Positions 45,771 to 58,937 of a stretch of 64,000 nt of DNA are shown piece after piece (within the stretch, counting starts at the first letter, position 1; every line of letters starts with the position of its first letter). The stretch is from assembly GCA_013396635.1 (NCBI GenBank), contig WBMW01003830.1, positions 2,268,980 through 2,332,979 on the forward strand, in the 5' to 3' direction. The notes beneath the pieces were generated by a model. That model did not search any database. It had not been told where the DNA came from and saw only the letters and a program-made list of their open reading frames with translations. The position numbers were made by a program, and so were the translations under genes. This DNA is from Penelope pileata. Taxonomy: Eukaryota; Chordata; Aves; Galliformes; Cracidae.

Positions 45771-48700
45771 TGTGCTCCAGATGTAGTCGCTTAGCGGGTT
45801 TCCTTAAAGCTGTGTTTACCTTTCTGTTTTCTGTTCCACAAAAGCTTTAGGCTTCCTGATCTGTTCACTTTATGGCACGTTTATGTTCAAATCTTGACTT
45901 AACCACTTGCAGTGGCAGTCTCCCAGCACGCATTCTGCCCTGTGCTCAACATGTGTCAGGCTCAAGCCCTGGATATGTGGCTACCCAATTTGTTCTCTAG
46001 AAGCTTGTTACTCGGACATGATTCTGAAAAACCGGAATGTCAGCCCAGGTTTTTTGGCAGTGCGCCTCTACTTTGTATTCCCATAAGAGCTCTTTACTTT
46101 CCCAAGCTTCTTGTCCCACTGGTAGTTTTATAAAAAAGCTCAGCAGGTCCCTGGAAGTTCACAAAGCTTTCTTCATTCATAAACAAGCTGCTTGCAAGCC
46201 CCTGAGCAGAATGGCTCTATCCATGATGTCTGATTGACCTTCAAGAATTTCACATGTGACAAAAAAAATAATAATAATAAAAAGGGGGCAGAAAGTTTAA
46301 GGAAATGAACAAATGAAGAACAAGGGGCTCATCAGTGTGTTAGTAATGTGGTGAATGCAAGAATTAAAGATATAAATATCATGATGGGCTGTATTTGCAT
46401 TGGCACTGTCTGGTTGAAAGAAAGAACCCCAGAGCTAGGAACGGACACCTCTTGCATCCCTAATGGCTTCTATATAAAAATTGTCATTTTCTTTGTATGA
46501 TTAAAATAAAGAGCATCACCAAAACAAACTCCCCTCTTCTACATGTTTCTTTTAGTGAATTTACAGCTGATCGAAGATGCCAGTTTAACAAGTCTGCAGA
46601 CAGAGGCCTTCTGTCTGCAGAATACGTACAAGACAAGTCATGGCAGAGAGTGCATCCCTGCCACACACACAGCTCCCTGAGACCAACAAGACCACCCCAA
46701 GAGGGAAAGGAGCATCCAGGCCTTGGCCTCCCTACTGACAGCAGCCAGGGAGCCCTTCAGTGCCGCTTCTTAAGGCAACTTCCAGACAGCCTGGAGTCTG
46801 ATCACTTGGAAACAGTCTCAAGTTAACAGTTCATTTAGCACCATTTTCCACTAGGTACTGCTGGCAACTGCTCCAGAGTATAACGCATATCTTCACTGCT
46901 GCATGGGTCATTAAAACTATTGCCACCTCCAGTTATTGTCAGGTGCCATTCCCTGTCCTCTCTTTATGCACCTACCTCCACCAATCACTGTTCCATCCCA
47001 CTTTGAATCACAGTGATCTTTCAAAACAGTCCCAACCCTATATTACCTTCCCAAGAAAGTACACTCGCTCTGTCTCCTTCATACTGGTACCTTTGTCCCT
47101 GCTCTGTCTTCCCAGCTGGTACTTCGTTTACCTTCCAGTGCTGCCATTCGCTCCAGGGGAATTACAACAGGCCAGCAAGGGCTTTCTTGCTTTGAGCTGT
47201 CAGCAGCTGGCTGATACACTCATGTTCTCAGTGAATCCCATGCCCATTCAAATCCTGCATTTTAAATTTCAGAACTTTTAACTACTCTGTCCCCAACACA
47301 CATTGCCTCCTGACTCTCTGTGATGACAGCTGATGTCATTGCAGTGACTTCCACAGTGCAAAGCCTCTGCTAGTAGCTGCTGGAGTTGAATGATCAGACA
47401 AAGGGAAAGCGAGCTTCCTCCCAAGCACCTGCTTTGTGATATTGGGTATAGGAGAAGGTATTTCCTTATCTCTTTTCTTCCACTTGATCTAATGATTTAT
47501 GACATTGCCAGAAAAAATGCTGTGGACTTCCACTATATGTCTTATTTCAACACTTTGAGTGACAGGATGACTTACAAGAGTGGCAATGGAACAGATCTCA
47601 GTCCCAACTAAGGGTGATCACCAGCTAAGACGGGGTCCTGGCTGCAGATGGCCTCATCTTAGACGAACTTCTGCACCAGATACTGAGTTTCCAACTGTCT
47701 GGAAAAGCATCATCATTTTAGGTAGCATAGCTGATAGTTCTCCATCAAGATGACTGCTAGCGAATTAGTCATGGAAACCAAATTAGACATGATTATTATA
47801 GAAGCAGTCGTTCCAGTTTAACATTAAGCCATGCTGGAAAGGTTCTGTAAGGAAAATGCTGTAATTTCCTATACTGGAAGTTCTTTGTGGATAAACAAAG
47901 ACTTTCATCTTTAGGAATGTAAATTCAGGATGTCTCAGCTGTGTTCTAATAACAAGAACATTATCTTACAGGCCTTAATGGATAAATATAAGGTCAGATA
48001 GCATGTCAGTGAAAGCAGCCAGTGCGGATCCAAAGTAAATCAGATCACAAACCTCTTCCTTTAATGCTCCTTTTCCAACCTGGTCTCTATCACTTATGTG
48101 TTCTTAAGCACAATAAATTTCCCCAGGAACATTCAAGTAAACAAGCTACGATTTGTCAGAAACTGATTTTGAGCAAGCGTGTGGCTTGTCCAAGATCATT
48201 AATATGTACCCAGGAAGGTTCTTTGGTGCAAGAAATGTATGCAAGTCTGTTGTTTAGCACTAATGTCAGTTAGCATGAAGCAGTCCTCATCAATGCTATT
48301 AGTTTCCATTACCCTGTAACAGGGTGGCCATATCCTAACTGTTCATTGCAAACTGCTAACTCCTGAACCATATTCAGAAATCATGTAGATTTCCAAGTAA
48401 TGGAAATGGAACTGTTCCAGGAACTTTTCCAGCAGTCTAACAGTAAAGAGAACTGAGTTCCAGTGCTGAGGAACACTTCCTGGAACTGCTTTTCTAGTAG
48501 ATGAAGACTATGAGGACCCTTTTTATTGTTAGCTTTGCTGGGCAGAGGTACCATTAGCAAAAATGGCAGTGTGTGAAAATACACTTGGATTCTAGATACT
48601 CAGACATGTTCCTTTTGCTGTTACAGACATCTCTGGAGGGCAGTGTTTCCTCCCCTGATTCTCAAGAACGTAATAATTTTCAAGCTACAGTCACATGAAA

Positions 48701-51700
48701 CAATGACGTCTTTATCGCCATCCTTGCTGTATCTTTGGTTCAGGACTTACCAGCTTCATGTAGATTCTCCTAAGTAACTGTTGTCTGTTTATAAGCTCTG
48801 ATCCTTGATCATTACAAATGAAACAAGCACCTTTCAAATAATAATTACACCATATAACTTTTCAGCAGACATATTCTCCCTGGATCTATACAAACGTTGA
48901 TGGGATTTCAGAATGTAGTTGAAGGCAGTAGCTAGAAAAGAAAGCATGAAACCAGACTTTTAATGAGTCAACAAAAATCCCATTTTGAGATCACTTGTGA
49001 TATTTTACAAATTTTTTCAACATTAGTACTGGAAAAGTACAATATTTAAAAGGTGTAGGGCAAATGGAAGCACTCAGCCAGCTGCATAAACAAAGAACAG
49101 CACTGGGAGCTGGAAAACGGGGAAGGAATAAACTTGCAAAAGACAGCAATAACGGACCATCAATATCCGTAGATATCAGGCAAGGCCCTCACAGAATAAG
49201 ACAGTTCTTCCTGCACTTGTTTTCACCTTGGCTGTTTCTCTAAAGTGAGTACCTAATATAACAGTACACTGCAATTGCCAGTTCACTCCACTCCGCCTGT
49301 GAATGAGTTTTCATCTTCAGAGCCGGCAAAGGCCAGAATTCAGGTAGACCTCTGCCAGAGGGAGTGTTCCATAATTCATTCTGTAAATCCAGCTGCAGCA
49401 AGTGTTGCTTTGATGACCAAGCAGAGAGTTCACAGAAATCCCTCTACTAGGATGCTGGCTTCTCTGAAGTCAACAGGAAAAACACCTGGACATCATCTCC
49501 TGAGGTGTCCCAATACCTGCTGTCCCCAAAAAGCTCAGCACCATGCAATATCCCAACTAGAATCCTTGTCATAATTAATACTATTTTTTCCTATTGCATT
49601 TTTTCCTGTCCTTACCATCCGATCATACCAAACCTCAATTAGTCTTGGCAACCATTCATTGTAGGCACATTTGGTGAGATTCTCATGCCTTCTAATCATC
49701 CAGCAGAAGTAACAAAGCCTTGTTGTTGAGGCACATTAAACTGAACTGACTTTCACTAGTGTGCATACGATGTCACTTAGCAAAAAGGAAACAAAGCCTG
49801 GTCCAGTTGCCTGCCTCCCCAGAGGTGATGACAGGGTTCCACCCAGACACAAACTGCAGACCTCGAGAAGTGGGTTTCTTCTATCAGGATATGACTACAG
49901 TGAGCTCCCTTACACACAGTCATCGGCTTGGATACCAGAAGATACAAAGCGTTGGAAACAGACCTCTAAACACGTGCATGCTTGAAACACCCAAGGATAT
50001 CACACATGGAGTCTGAGAAGCCCCCTGAATTCTGGGGCATCCTGACTGAAGACAGAATAGCTGTTCACCTAACACATGCTCACAGCAGAACAGCAGTATC
50101 TTACCAATTCTTTCCACTTACCATTTCACACACTCATTTTCTGTTAATTGTGGTAGTCCTTTCAATTTTATATTGCCCTACAGTTAAGTCCCTACAATTT
50201 CCAGAGCTGGCTATAAAACCAAGTATAAACTTGGCTGAAGACTCCTTTGCAGCTTCTTGGGATATTTTACCAAAACAGGAAGGATATGAAAGTGGCTCAG
50301 AGTATGATGCAGGTGACTATGAAACGTGTAATGTTGCATAAGTCACCTGTGCAGGCAGTCTACCAACTTTTATTAGCTGACACACCACTCAAAAAGACTT
50401 GTCATTCCTTCTGTCCTCCTAGGAAACCATTGGAGGTTTTACAGAGCAGTCATGCTGTCAAGCATCTTCCACTTGCAGTGATCCATCACCTTCAGCCTCA
50501 GAGCTGCTGAGTTCTATAATTTTATTTCAAGACTGGAACACTAAAAAATGCTATGCAGTTTCACATGCAATGAAATAGGGTAAAGATTGTGTTTGAATTT
50601 CATAACAGACATTTTTACCCTCTCAATTTGTGGTAACATACTAAAACTGTTCCCCAGGGCACTGGAAAGAAAGATTTAATCTTCTTCAGGAATGTGAGTA
50701 AATTGAAATGTCTGAGACCTCAGCAAGCCTGGACAAAATAAAGCAGCACTCTGACCTGGTCGCAGTTTACCATTTGCATATTTGTGGACAAGGATGTGTA
50801 CATCACTACACTCAAATCAGAATACAGAGAGAACTGGTGAACAATGCAACTATCTCTATGAGAATTTGAAGACTCTCGCTAAGGCTAGTACCTGCCGGCT
50901 TTGGTGAAAATCTTAAATGACTATATTTGGTAAGAATTTCAATTCTACTGATTGTGAAGTATATTGCTTTGTTTTAAAAAGATTTTGTTTTTTTCTTTTT
51001 TCCCCCAAATAAGCACACAAGCTTCAAGTCTTTTCTGTGGTTCAGATCTCCTTTTGAAACCCAGGCATTAGCCTTTAGCTTTTGGAACTCTCTCAGCTCC
51101 TGGGAACAAAGATCAGACAAACTTCAGATTTTCTCAGATGTTTGGTAGTAAGAACCTTACCATTTTCAGCAGCTTCAATGCAACTTGCATAGCTCTCTGA
51201 TGTTTTCTAGCAGGGGTTATGCACACATCTGCTTTAATGCTAACTTCCTATCTCTCCTACTCTATCCCCCCTTCCTCCCTCTCCTGGACGATCAGAATAA
51301 ATACAAAGGTCGTGAACCTAACTGCAAGCATCTCTTCCTGCTTCTTGTGTGGTTTTCACCCTGACCTTGATACTCCTTTGTTTCCCTAGTGGCACCTCAT
51401 GCTCAGGCCACCTTCTTGTGCTTTCTTAAGAACCGGAATAGCAGAAAGAGGGAAAGAAATTCTGACAATTAGAAACATACCCAGAGATTTCCTGCCTCTA
51501 ATGTCTATTGCAAAGGGGCTGCTGTTTCCCAGTTAACAGAGAGTAAAACAAGAACAAATTAATAAGCTTAGCAAATTGAGGACAAATTAAATAGAATGGG
51601 GCCAAATTAATTCCTCATGAATCGTCATCAAGGACAACAGAGGGATAAGTTTATCTTGACATTTCTAACTGCTTTTTAAGGACATGTGAGGATTGTTTTG

Positions 51701-51879
51701 GGTTTTGTTGTTGTTGTTTTTTGCCTGGTAGTGTTTTTTCATTTGGTACTTGCTGCCTACACTGCTTTGTTAATGTTCTATAACCAATTATTGTTAGCAT
51801 ATTCCTACAACCAATATGATAGCAAGGGGAATGGAACAACATGATGAAAGGTCTGAGTTACTCTCAGCAGGGAGCCAGC
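45771..51879. other. Unannotated noncoding stretch, about 6.1 kb
   Basis: No gene or mobile element recognised. A short AAT-type microsatellite lies at 46261-46283. A pyrimidine-rich patch lies at about 46920-47160. Frames of 109 codons (46497-46826), 112 codons (46943-47281) and 119 codons (49982-50341) are present. The last has a hydrophobic stretch and an acidic end but no recognisable homology, upstream exon or promoter, so it is left uncalled. Confidence 0.5.
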
Positions 51880-52000
51880 CAACCACTGAACCCCTGCCTG
51901 ACCTCGGACAAGTCACTTCAGCTCTCTGTGCCTTTTACTATTGCTGGTCCATGTCACCCACTTACTGCAAGCTCTTCAAGATAGACGCTATCGCTTCCCT
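51880..52000 (+). repeat. Ancient MIR/L3-like repeat, sense
   Basis: Contains 'ctgacctcggacaagtcact' followed by 'tcagctctctgtgcc', the sense-strand core of MIR and L3-like elements ('gaccttgggcaagtcactta', 'acctctctgtgcctcag'). Downstream, 'gcaagctcttcaagatagac' may correspond to the L3-type 'gtaaagcgctttgagatc'. It lies inside the 131-codon plus frame 51816-52211, which is therefore not a credible gene. Confidence 0.6.
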
Positions 52001-52209
52001 ATACTTGAGTAGTTACAAGATTTTTCTTCTTACTGGCTGGATCAAGCTAATAGCTGTTACAATGAAATGTTTTATGGCTAGTTTACCACAGAGCTGGAAG
52101 GAGGACACTTCCACAGTGTTCAGGTGCATGAATCTGCTATGTAACGCATGCAGCATTACGAGGTGCTGGCAATATTGTCACCTAACGGACTTACTTGGTC
52201 TGAGGAAAT
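52001..52209. other. Spacer after the old repeat
   Basis: The remainder of an accidental 131-codon frame. Nothing else seen. Confidence 0.4.
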
Positions 52210-52440
52210 AAATGCTTTTGACTTGGAATTGTTACACAGCTTAAATATGCAAATAATTGCAAAGCCCAACAAGAGTTTCCAGTGAATGAAATACTAATTT
52301 TCATTAACCACATTTGAACAGTAAGTTTGCTATTGTGCAAGTCACATGGAAATGAAAAGCCTTAAATCAGGTGTGGAACATACTTGTAGACAAACTTGTT
52401 AGCAATAAATTCAAATGAATCAGCAATTGCCCTGTTGTGG
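52210..52440. promoter_or_regulatory. Candidate enhancer-like block with POU octamer (unverified)
   Basis: AT-rich block with an exact octamer-type ATGCAAAT (52247-52254), homeodomain words CTAATTTTCATTAA (52294-52307) and AATTGC repeated near 52255 and 52425. No repeat is recognised in it and no frame of interest. Function is inference. Confidence 0.27.
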
Positions 52441-55335
52441 CCTAGGTGGAGCATTTGCAAGGGGTGCACACAGAACTGGCTATTCACATGGTTCTGGCAC
52501 TCTTTCCTAGTTTCCTGCTGCTAAATTACATTAAGAGACTCTACACATACTTTCTTAATATCCCTGCTCCCTGCAGGGAATTATTGTGGTTGCCACAAGA
52601 ACATTACTTGATCATGATGGGGCAGGAAAAGGGCTCGGTACAATCCTGAACAAGCTAACCATGCAACCATCTCTGGGGTCCTAATTCAGCCCGCTGTCTC
52701 TACTCAGCAAAGTATGCAGCCTCTCTGGTTAGCTTACATAAGGGGTTAGATAAGATGGACTACAACAAGAGCAAGCGCATTTTTAATTTTCCCAGTGATG
52801 CCAGTGGAGCATTGAAGGTTACCACAGGTTGCACAACTGGGATTATAGACAGCAAGCTCTGAAGTACATTCACTTTTTAAATTTCATTTTTCTAAAATAC
52901 CTACCAGAAATAGGGTCTGAGCTTTGTTTGTAGCTCCTAAGGTGCTACTGTAATATAGCATCATATCTGCATAGAAATAATAGCATATTAAGAGTTGGAA
53001 ACAACACCCACAGTACCTGAACAGTTTGATCACTACAGTGTTCTGATGCCAGGCAGTGAACTGGCAAAAAAAAAAAGTTTGGGATTTTAAAGGCCTAGGA
53101 GATTTGAATGGCTGATTGTTATTTAAATTAATAGAAACTGTGTGCCTGAATCCTCCAGATGACTTGGAAAAAATCTCAGTCCAAGACCTTCAAGCTCAGT
53201 AGGTTCTCCCAAAATATAAAGGCTGCACAGTGGGCTTTGAAATCCTTTACTAAGCTAAGGATGAGGGAAACCTAGGAAACTATATCTGATGAGAAAATGT
53301 CATGGCTTCTGGAGAATACTAGTGGGAAGCATTCTCTGTGCTTTCTCCCATTGTTCCAGTCCCCAAAAGGAGCTCTGCCAGGGAAGATATGAGGCTGCAC
53401 AACTGTGCTCCCCACTTCCATGGGCTATTTAGCATCAGTGATGCCATCGGCTCTTACATCAAAAGATGTCCAATCCCTTCCAAGCAGGACAGGAAAGTAT
53501 AGCAGCCTTGCCAGATCTCAGAAAAGGTAATTGAGGCTCTATCTGAAGCTCATTCAGAATCAGAGTAATGATCAGAGTAAATCCTCAAGACAGTAAACAG
53601 CAAACCAGCATACAACTTGAGCTCTCATCATCTCTGTGAACAGTTCACATTAGATTGGTGAGCGACATGTTCCCAAACTGAAAGTACTGAGATGCTAATG
53701 TCATGTTCTGTCATGATCTTTATATTTAAATGTTGCCCGACAAAGATATTCAAGATGAAGGTATAGTGTCTGCTCCATTAGTTATGTTCAGGTATTCCTT
53801 GCATGCTGTTCCTAACTGTACAGTTCAGTTTTGAAAAAGTATTCTGACATCTCCGTGGTACCTGACACCTTTAAAAAATATAAATCCACAGCTTTGTTTA
53901 CTAAGCCTGCCTTGTAGGCAAGTCTCTCTTCCCCAATGCCTGGACTACTGTTCTGGAACGCTCATCACAACAACAGTGACCTCATTGGAGCAACGAAGTT
54001 CAGCAGCATCCTTCTAGAAATAGATCAGAACTTCTCAACTCTGTTGCAGAATCTGGGGCTCCCTGTCCTCATTATTCCTTATAATCTGGGACTCTGAGTA
54101 ACCATGAGAATCTCTCAATTCTCTAATCCCATAATCCCATCACTTTGGGTTTTACCTGAGACAGAAAAGCAGCACTTTCACAGATGCAACAACAGAAAAA
54201 TAAGTTACTTGAGGCTGGCTCAGAGATCAAAGTAAAACCTCTCATCTTTCTGCTTTTGGATTCTGTCAAGGCTACAAAATAGCCAACAACTACAGCAGGC
54301 GGTGACAGTTCCTCAGATCCCCTCCAGCTCTGATGGTGCTTGGTTCTAGGCTTGCAAACGAGTTTGAGGAAACTCAGACTTGTCCATTTGTAGAACATGT
54401 CTATTAATATTTACTTACAGGCAAGTAGTGCATCTAGTACAAGGCTTAACTTATTTGGAGAATGCTTTGAGGTCCTTGATTTATAAGTAGACTTGATGCT
54501 TTTTAATGGACGCAGCTGGGATCTAGCAACCTGAGTTTGGACAAAACAGCCTATTAGCTGCTATGGTCTCCAGCAAGCTCCACGTCTGTCCTTTAGACTC
54601 CTCTACACTAGGTCTGAGACTCTGCCCTTTTCCTGCACCCTCTGCAGCGGGAACCATAGAAATGAGGTGTAGGAGAGATTGCACTGAGCCCATACACAAT
54701 GAAATCTTCCCCACACAGATAGAAAACAGTAATAAGAATCATGTTCTCACACTACTGCAAAAGCAGAACATAGAATGGAATCAAGGACATGGATGTTAGC
54801 TTGATTTTGAAATTAATTTTAAGCCCCCTTTTTTTCTGTAATTTTTTATTCAAGCTCTGGTGTTTCCATTTGATATCAGAAGAACAAAAACGCTAAAAAC
54901 CCTTTGCTAGTAGACAGTAAGATGTGAATTATGCTCACTTGGAACCTTTTCAAAACAGAAGCATATTTTGGACTTTTTTAAAAAGCAAGGTACCTCCGAG
55001 ATGTAGAAATACTCAGCTATTGAGTTTTCTATTCACAACATACTGTCACAATGCCTATAGAGCTGAAAGCCAGACGTGCTGTACTGCTGCAGAGCACAAT
55101 TTCTCAATTCTGCTTCATGTCTCCCAGAAAGTAGGGATCCTGGTACTGGTATACTAAGGGCCACTATGACAGGGGAAGAGCTTTCAGTTCTATTGAAGGA
55201 GATGTCCAGAGTAGATTCTTAAGTGCTAATTTACATACACACATTCCGGTATTTGCATATGGAAGGTCTCACACAAATCACCAGGGTTAGATTCTGAAGT
55301 TCTTGTCTGGCCTTGGTTAGGATGAAGTCCGTTGT
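52441..55335. other. Unannotated noncoding stretch
   Basis: An A run of 11 at 53066-53076. Frames at 54123-54398 and 54523-54799 are short and featureless. No mobile element was recognised. Confidence 0.5.
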
Positions 55336-55367
55336 ACTGAGTTTTACCGTGCAGTGCAAAACTCAGT
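55336..55367. repeat. Perfect 10-bp inverted repeat, 12-base loop
   Basis: 'actgagtttt' (55336-55345) pairs exactly with 'aaaactcagt' (55358-55367). Shortly after, a GA-dinucleotide run occurs at about 55387-55399. Possibly a fold-back remnant, or chance. Confidence 0.75.
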
Positions 55368-55399
55368 TTTGGAATACATGGGCATAAGAGAGAGAGAGA

Positions 55400-55919
55400 T
55401 ACTTATCTCTGATTGGCATAATCTGATACTCTGATAGAGGTATATAACAATGCACATAAAGCTATGAATATATGGTGTATAAATATAAATCCTACATGTC
55501 AATGTAAGTATAATTTAGAAGGAGTTTATGAAAGCACCCTTATTCCTAATGAAACTAGTAAAGGGAGAAAATACTTTTGTCAGCATTTTTGCATGACTAC
55601 AACTTGTTAATTAATGAAAAAAGAGCCTTTTCATGAAAAAGTTATTCCTGACAAATGAGATGTTGCATTTCCATGCACCTACTTTTACGTGTCATGCTTT
55701 GTGGGAGAGATATCAGGAAAGCTGAAAAACCTGCTCATCCTTCTCTCTCTAAGCATGTGGTATGTTGCTCCTTGCCATACAAAAAAGAAGGTGCATCAGT
55801 GCACAGCTCACTTAGCACATCTTGAATACAGCTGTATTTGGCCAGGGCTTGTATAGAACTTTCTAAGAGAGTAGCACGTCCTAGCTGGAATTCTATGATT
55901 GCTTTGTGCAGGAATTTGG
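55400..55919. other. Unannotated noncoding stretch
   Basis: AT-rich with no recognised element. The segment near 55850-55920 may be the outer part of the LTR-like copy that follows, but homology to the other copies is not clear there. Confidence 0.4.
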
Positions 55920-56166
55920 GTGAGAAAAATATGATGATTGTTTTCCAAAGGAAGAAGCAAAATTGCTTCAGACAGCAGATCGCAGAGAGAGATGCACTGG
56001 TCTCTGTGACCGTGCCTTGAATGAGCCCAGGGCAACTCCTCCCTTGGTCCGCTCCTTTCAGTTATGAAGGGGGCACAGGTGCAAACAATTTGCTCTCTAG
56101 GCCAGCCACTCCCCTTCACCAGGTGCTCAATCACCAGTTCAAGCCATGACCTAGCAGTTCTCCTAC
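55920..56166 (-). mobile_element. LTR-like repeat, copy A (partly deleted)
   Basis: Shares with two other copies in this window the words 'gagagagatgcact', 'aatgagcccagggc', 'gggcacaggtgcaaacaatt', 'caggtgctcaatcaccagtt' and the end 'ctagcagttctcctac'. Read on the minus strand the family begins TGTAAGGGAACTG, as an LTR would. This copy lacks the middle segment present in the others (between 'cttcagac' and 'gagagagatgc'). No internal retroviral gene is seen. Confidence 0.75.
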
Positions 56167-56649
56167 TGTGATCCCTTCCATCTCTACGAAGCAGAATTCC
56201 TCAGTTTCTAGATTAAAAAGCGACTGCACAAAGAAGGGATTACTTAGGATCACGCAACAGGTCTGCAGAAGACAGGGAAGTAAAACCTTATTAAAATTAT
56301 TCATTTTTTGCAACTTGTTGCCTTCAAAGCAGAACATGACAGCACCTTTTCATAGTGAAAACAACTGCCTTTACAAGATATGCTATCATATCTCTAATCC
56401 TGTTTATTTAGCAAATTTCAGAAGTTTCCATCATTGCTACTGATTCAGCATAATTCTATGTAATTCCAATTATACTTTTTGCATTAGTTATGATCAGAAC
56501 AATTGTATCCTCATAGGAGTTAACTGCAGCTGGAAAAGTACAATGCCTTTGATTGTACTCTCTGCTTTCCATCTCATTGTGTCATTTCCTATATTATTAT
56601 ACAACCAAGAGAACAATTAATTATGCTGTACTTCCATAGGAACTTACAT
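56167..56649. other. Spacer between LTR-like copies A and B
   Basis: About 480 AT-rich bases with no gag, pol or env remnant, so copies A and B are not the two LTRs of one provirus. A 91-codon plus frame (56168-56443) has no recognisable content. Confidence 0.5.
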
Positions 56650-57022
56650 ACAAAGATTCCAATTGTTTTGAGCACAGAGAAGTCAAATAGCTTCAGACCA
56701 CTTTTTAGTGATACCAGGTAAAGTACATAAGGGTAGGCCAATGGTCATGCACAGAAGATTCCACAAAAAAGTTCCAACTCACATAACCGATGACAGCAAT
56801 CTCACTCGTAAACAACATTCCTCCAACAAGTAGCCAGTCTTGGAGAGAGATGCACTCCTCTCTGTGGCTGGCCCTTAAATGAGCCCAAAGCAGCACTGGG
56901 TCCACCCCTTCCAGTCACACAGGGAGCACAGGTGCAAACAATTTGCCTGTGCTCCCCAGGCAGCCACACCCCTTACTCCAGGTGCTCAATCACAAGTTCA
57001 GGCCATGATCAGTTTCCTTACA
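56650..57022 (-). mobile_element. LTR-like repeat, copy B
   Basis: Contains 'gataccaggtaaagtac', 'gagagagatgcactcctctc', 'cccttaaatgagcccaaagc', 'gagcacaggtgcaaacaatt', 'ctccccaggcagccacaccc', 'ggtgctcaatcacaagttca' and the end 'cagtttccttaca'. In sense (minus) direction, a TATA-like CATTTAAGGG lies about 145 bases after the TGTAAGG start, the position expected for an LTR promoter. This supports a U3-R-U5 layout. Family name is not assigned. Confidence 0.75.
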
Positions 57023-57199
57023 TCAATACAGTGCAGAGAAAGTGAAATTCTGATTAGCAATACAGGGATGCTCAGTTTAGTGGCAGAACCATGACTTGAG
57101 ATACTGTATGGATTTGATCTAAAGGTCCCTGAAGCTTGTTCCTGTGTTTGAGATCAAGTGGGCAGATGAAAATGGCTTATGCCAGCCTGAGTGCTGTGC
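57023..57199. other. Short spacer
   Basis: No recognisable element between LTR-like copy B and the enhancer-like block. Confidence 0.4.
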
Positions 57200-57420
57200 A
57201 CCATGTGGGTCCCAAGGGATCTTTGCTTTGATGCTTAATCTTTGCAGCTTTGTTGCAAATGGTTGAATTTCACTCGAGTCTCACTTTAAAATTAATGAAG
57301 TTATTTATCTTTTGCAAGGGGAATATAAGGAGATAAAGGGAAAAGATGACAAGATCCCTGGCAGAGGCTGAATCACGGTCTAAGCACTGACAAATAAAAA
57401 TGATTGACAGTCTATTCTTG
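57200..57420. promoter_or_regulatory. Candidate enhancer-like block with PBX-MEIS site (unverified)
   Basis: The exact composite word TGATTGACAG at 57401-57410 is the canonical PBX-MEIS/HOX-cofactor site. Around it are a GATA word AGATAAAGG (57331-57339), TTTGCAAG (57312-57319), ATTAATGAAG near 57292 and CTTTGATGCTTAATCTTTG at about 57226-57244. No frame or repeat overlaps. One exact 10-base motif is expected by chance only rarely, but that does not prove function. Confidence 0.3.
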
Positions 57421-58937
57421 AACTAAACATCTTGCTTCCATAAGCAGCTTTGTACCTATCTTATCTCAGCTGACATACAGGTTATTCCACAATACACAGT
57501 ACCCTTACCCAGCCAGAAATATAATTTTGCTTACCATTCACACCTACAGAGCTGAAAAACAAGCTTGAGCCTCCACAGCACATTCCAGTTTTGCTGCTTT
57601 TGCAGTAGGAACTTTCTTTTTCCACTCCAGCTTCGGCCTGCCTATATAACATAGGCATTGTGCCCGGCAAACAGGGAACAAAACAAACTTTGAGGTTCCT
57701 TTAAACTAACACAACCATTTCATCCTACTAGCACATGCCTGTGCATAGATTCCCATTCTGCAATTGATATTTATTGATCTAGATTCATATGATCCAAGAA
57801 AAGCTTGAGTGCACTGCCTTGTGGTAAAATTATAAGGGGAAAAATTGGAATGTGTGGGAGAAGGGAGGAGGAAAGCCAAGCTTTTATAACTCTTTGTAAA
57901 CCTGGTTTATGTGAGCCTGGCCAACCCAGGGTCTAAATGATCTGTTACACTTAAGAAGTGGATGTGAAAGGCAGCACTGTTGCTGAGCTGCTGGTGCCCC
58001 ACAGAATCTAAACATTTCTGCCGAGCTACAATTTAAATGGTCATACTCCAACTAATTATAGGAAGCAGCCTCTGCAAGGAAGTATGCTTTCCTTCTCAAA
58101 GCACTTTACCTTCAGCAAGTAAACAGTCCTAAGTGTAATATTAAAAGCGGTAAAGTTTATATGCATTTTTATTTTGTGCTAATAGGGCAATTAAAAATGC
58201 ATGCCATCTCAAATTTGCATGTTCATTCTAAAGAGGTTTCAATGTTTTCCTGTGCATTCAGCTCTGATCTGCACATCACTACCTGTCAGGAGAATACAGA
58301 CCTCTCCAGCCTTCATGTTTTCATTAACATACTATTTAGCTATCGCAGGTTCTCTGTCATGACCAGTTTCCACTTAAATTATCAGATTGCGATTCCCTGA
58401 TGCTGTGTCTCTGGCACACAGCTCCAAGGAACCAGCTGGACACAACCCAGCCTTCTCATCCCTCCTGCTGTCACCTGCTCCTCTGCCTGCCTCTAACATA
58501 TCTGCTGTACTTGTCTTTACAGTTGTTTTAGGGATTAACCAAACCTTATTTATATTCTAAGCCTTAGATTTAACTTTTTTTAGATTCCCTAAAACATGAA
58601 CCACATTTAGGACCAGCTGTGCCTTTAAACTCTCCATCTCCTTCCTCCTCCATTCCCACAGAATGCTATTGCTTGTACATCTGGCAGACAATGAAGCCAT
58701 CCTGTTGGAGACTTGTAGGCTTTCGGACAGTGATGAGTAAATCAGGAGAGACAAAGGAGACTCATGCTGGCCCTCAGGTAAAGGCAAACTTCTGAGGCCA
58801 CTAGTGGATTTTTCACGTCTCAAGGTCTTCACCTGAGCACTTGCAGCTATGCAGACTGGAAGATATGCTTTAGAGAAGCCATAAGGTTCTTGGACTTAAT
58901 GCTTAAATAATCAGATGGGATTCTTTGACCTGTTATA
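57421..58937. other. Unannotated noncoding stretch
   Basis: No gene recognised. AT-rich words including two ATGCAT sites (58161-58166, 58197-58202) and 'aatttgcatgttcattcta' occur at about 58150-58230 and might be regulatory. A 91-codon minus frame (58557-58832) has no domain. Confidence 0.45.

Noticed and set aside
49982..50341. 119-codon plus frame with a hydrophobic stretch and an acidic C-terminus, a possible micropeptide
   Set aside because: No homology, no promoter or splice evidence, and an overlapping frame. Hydrophobic stretches are common in T-rich DNA.
51816..52211. 131-codon plus-strand open frame
   Set aside because: Its middle is a sense MIR/L3-like repeat. The rest has no domain.
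55920..57022. Copies A and B as the two LTRs of a provirus
   Set aside because: Only about 480 bases separate them and no retroviral internal sequence lies between.
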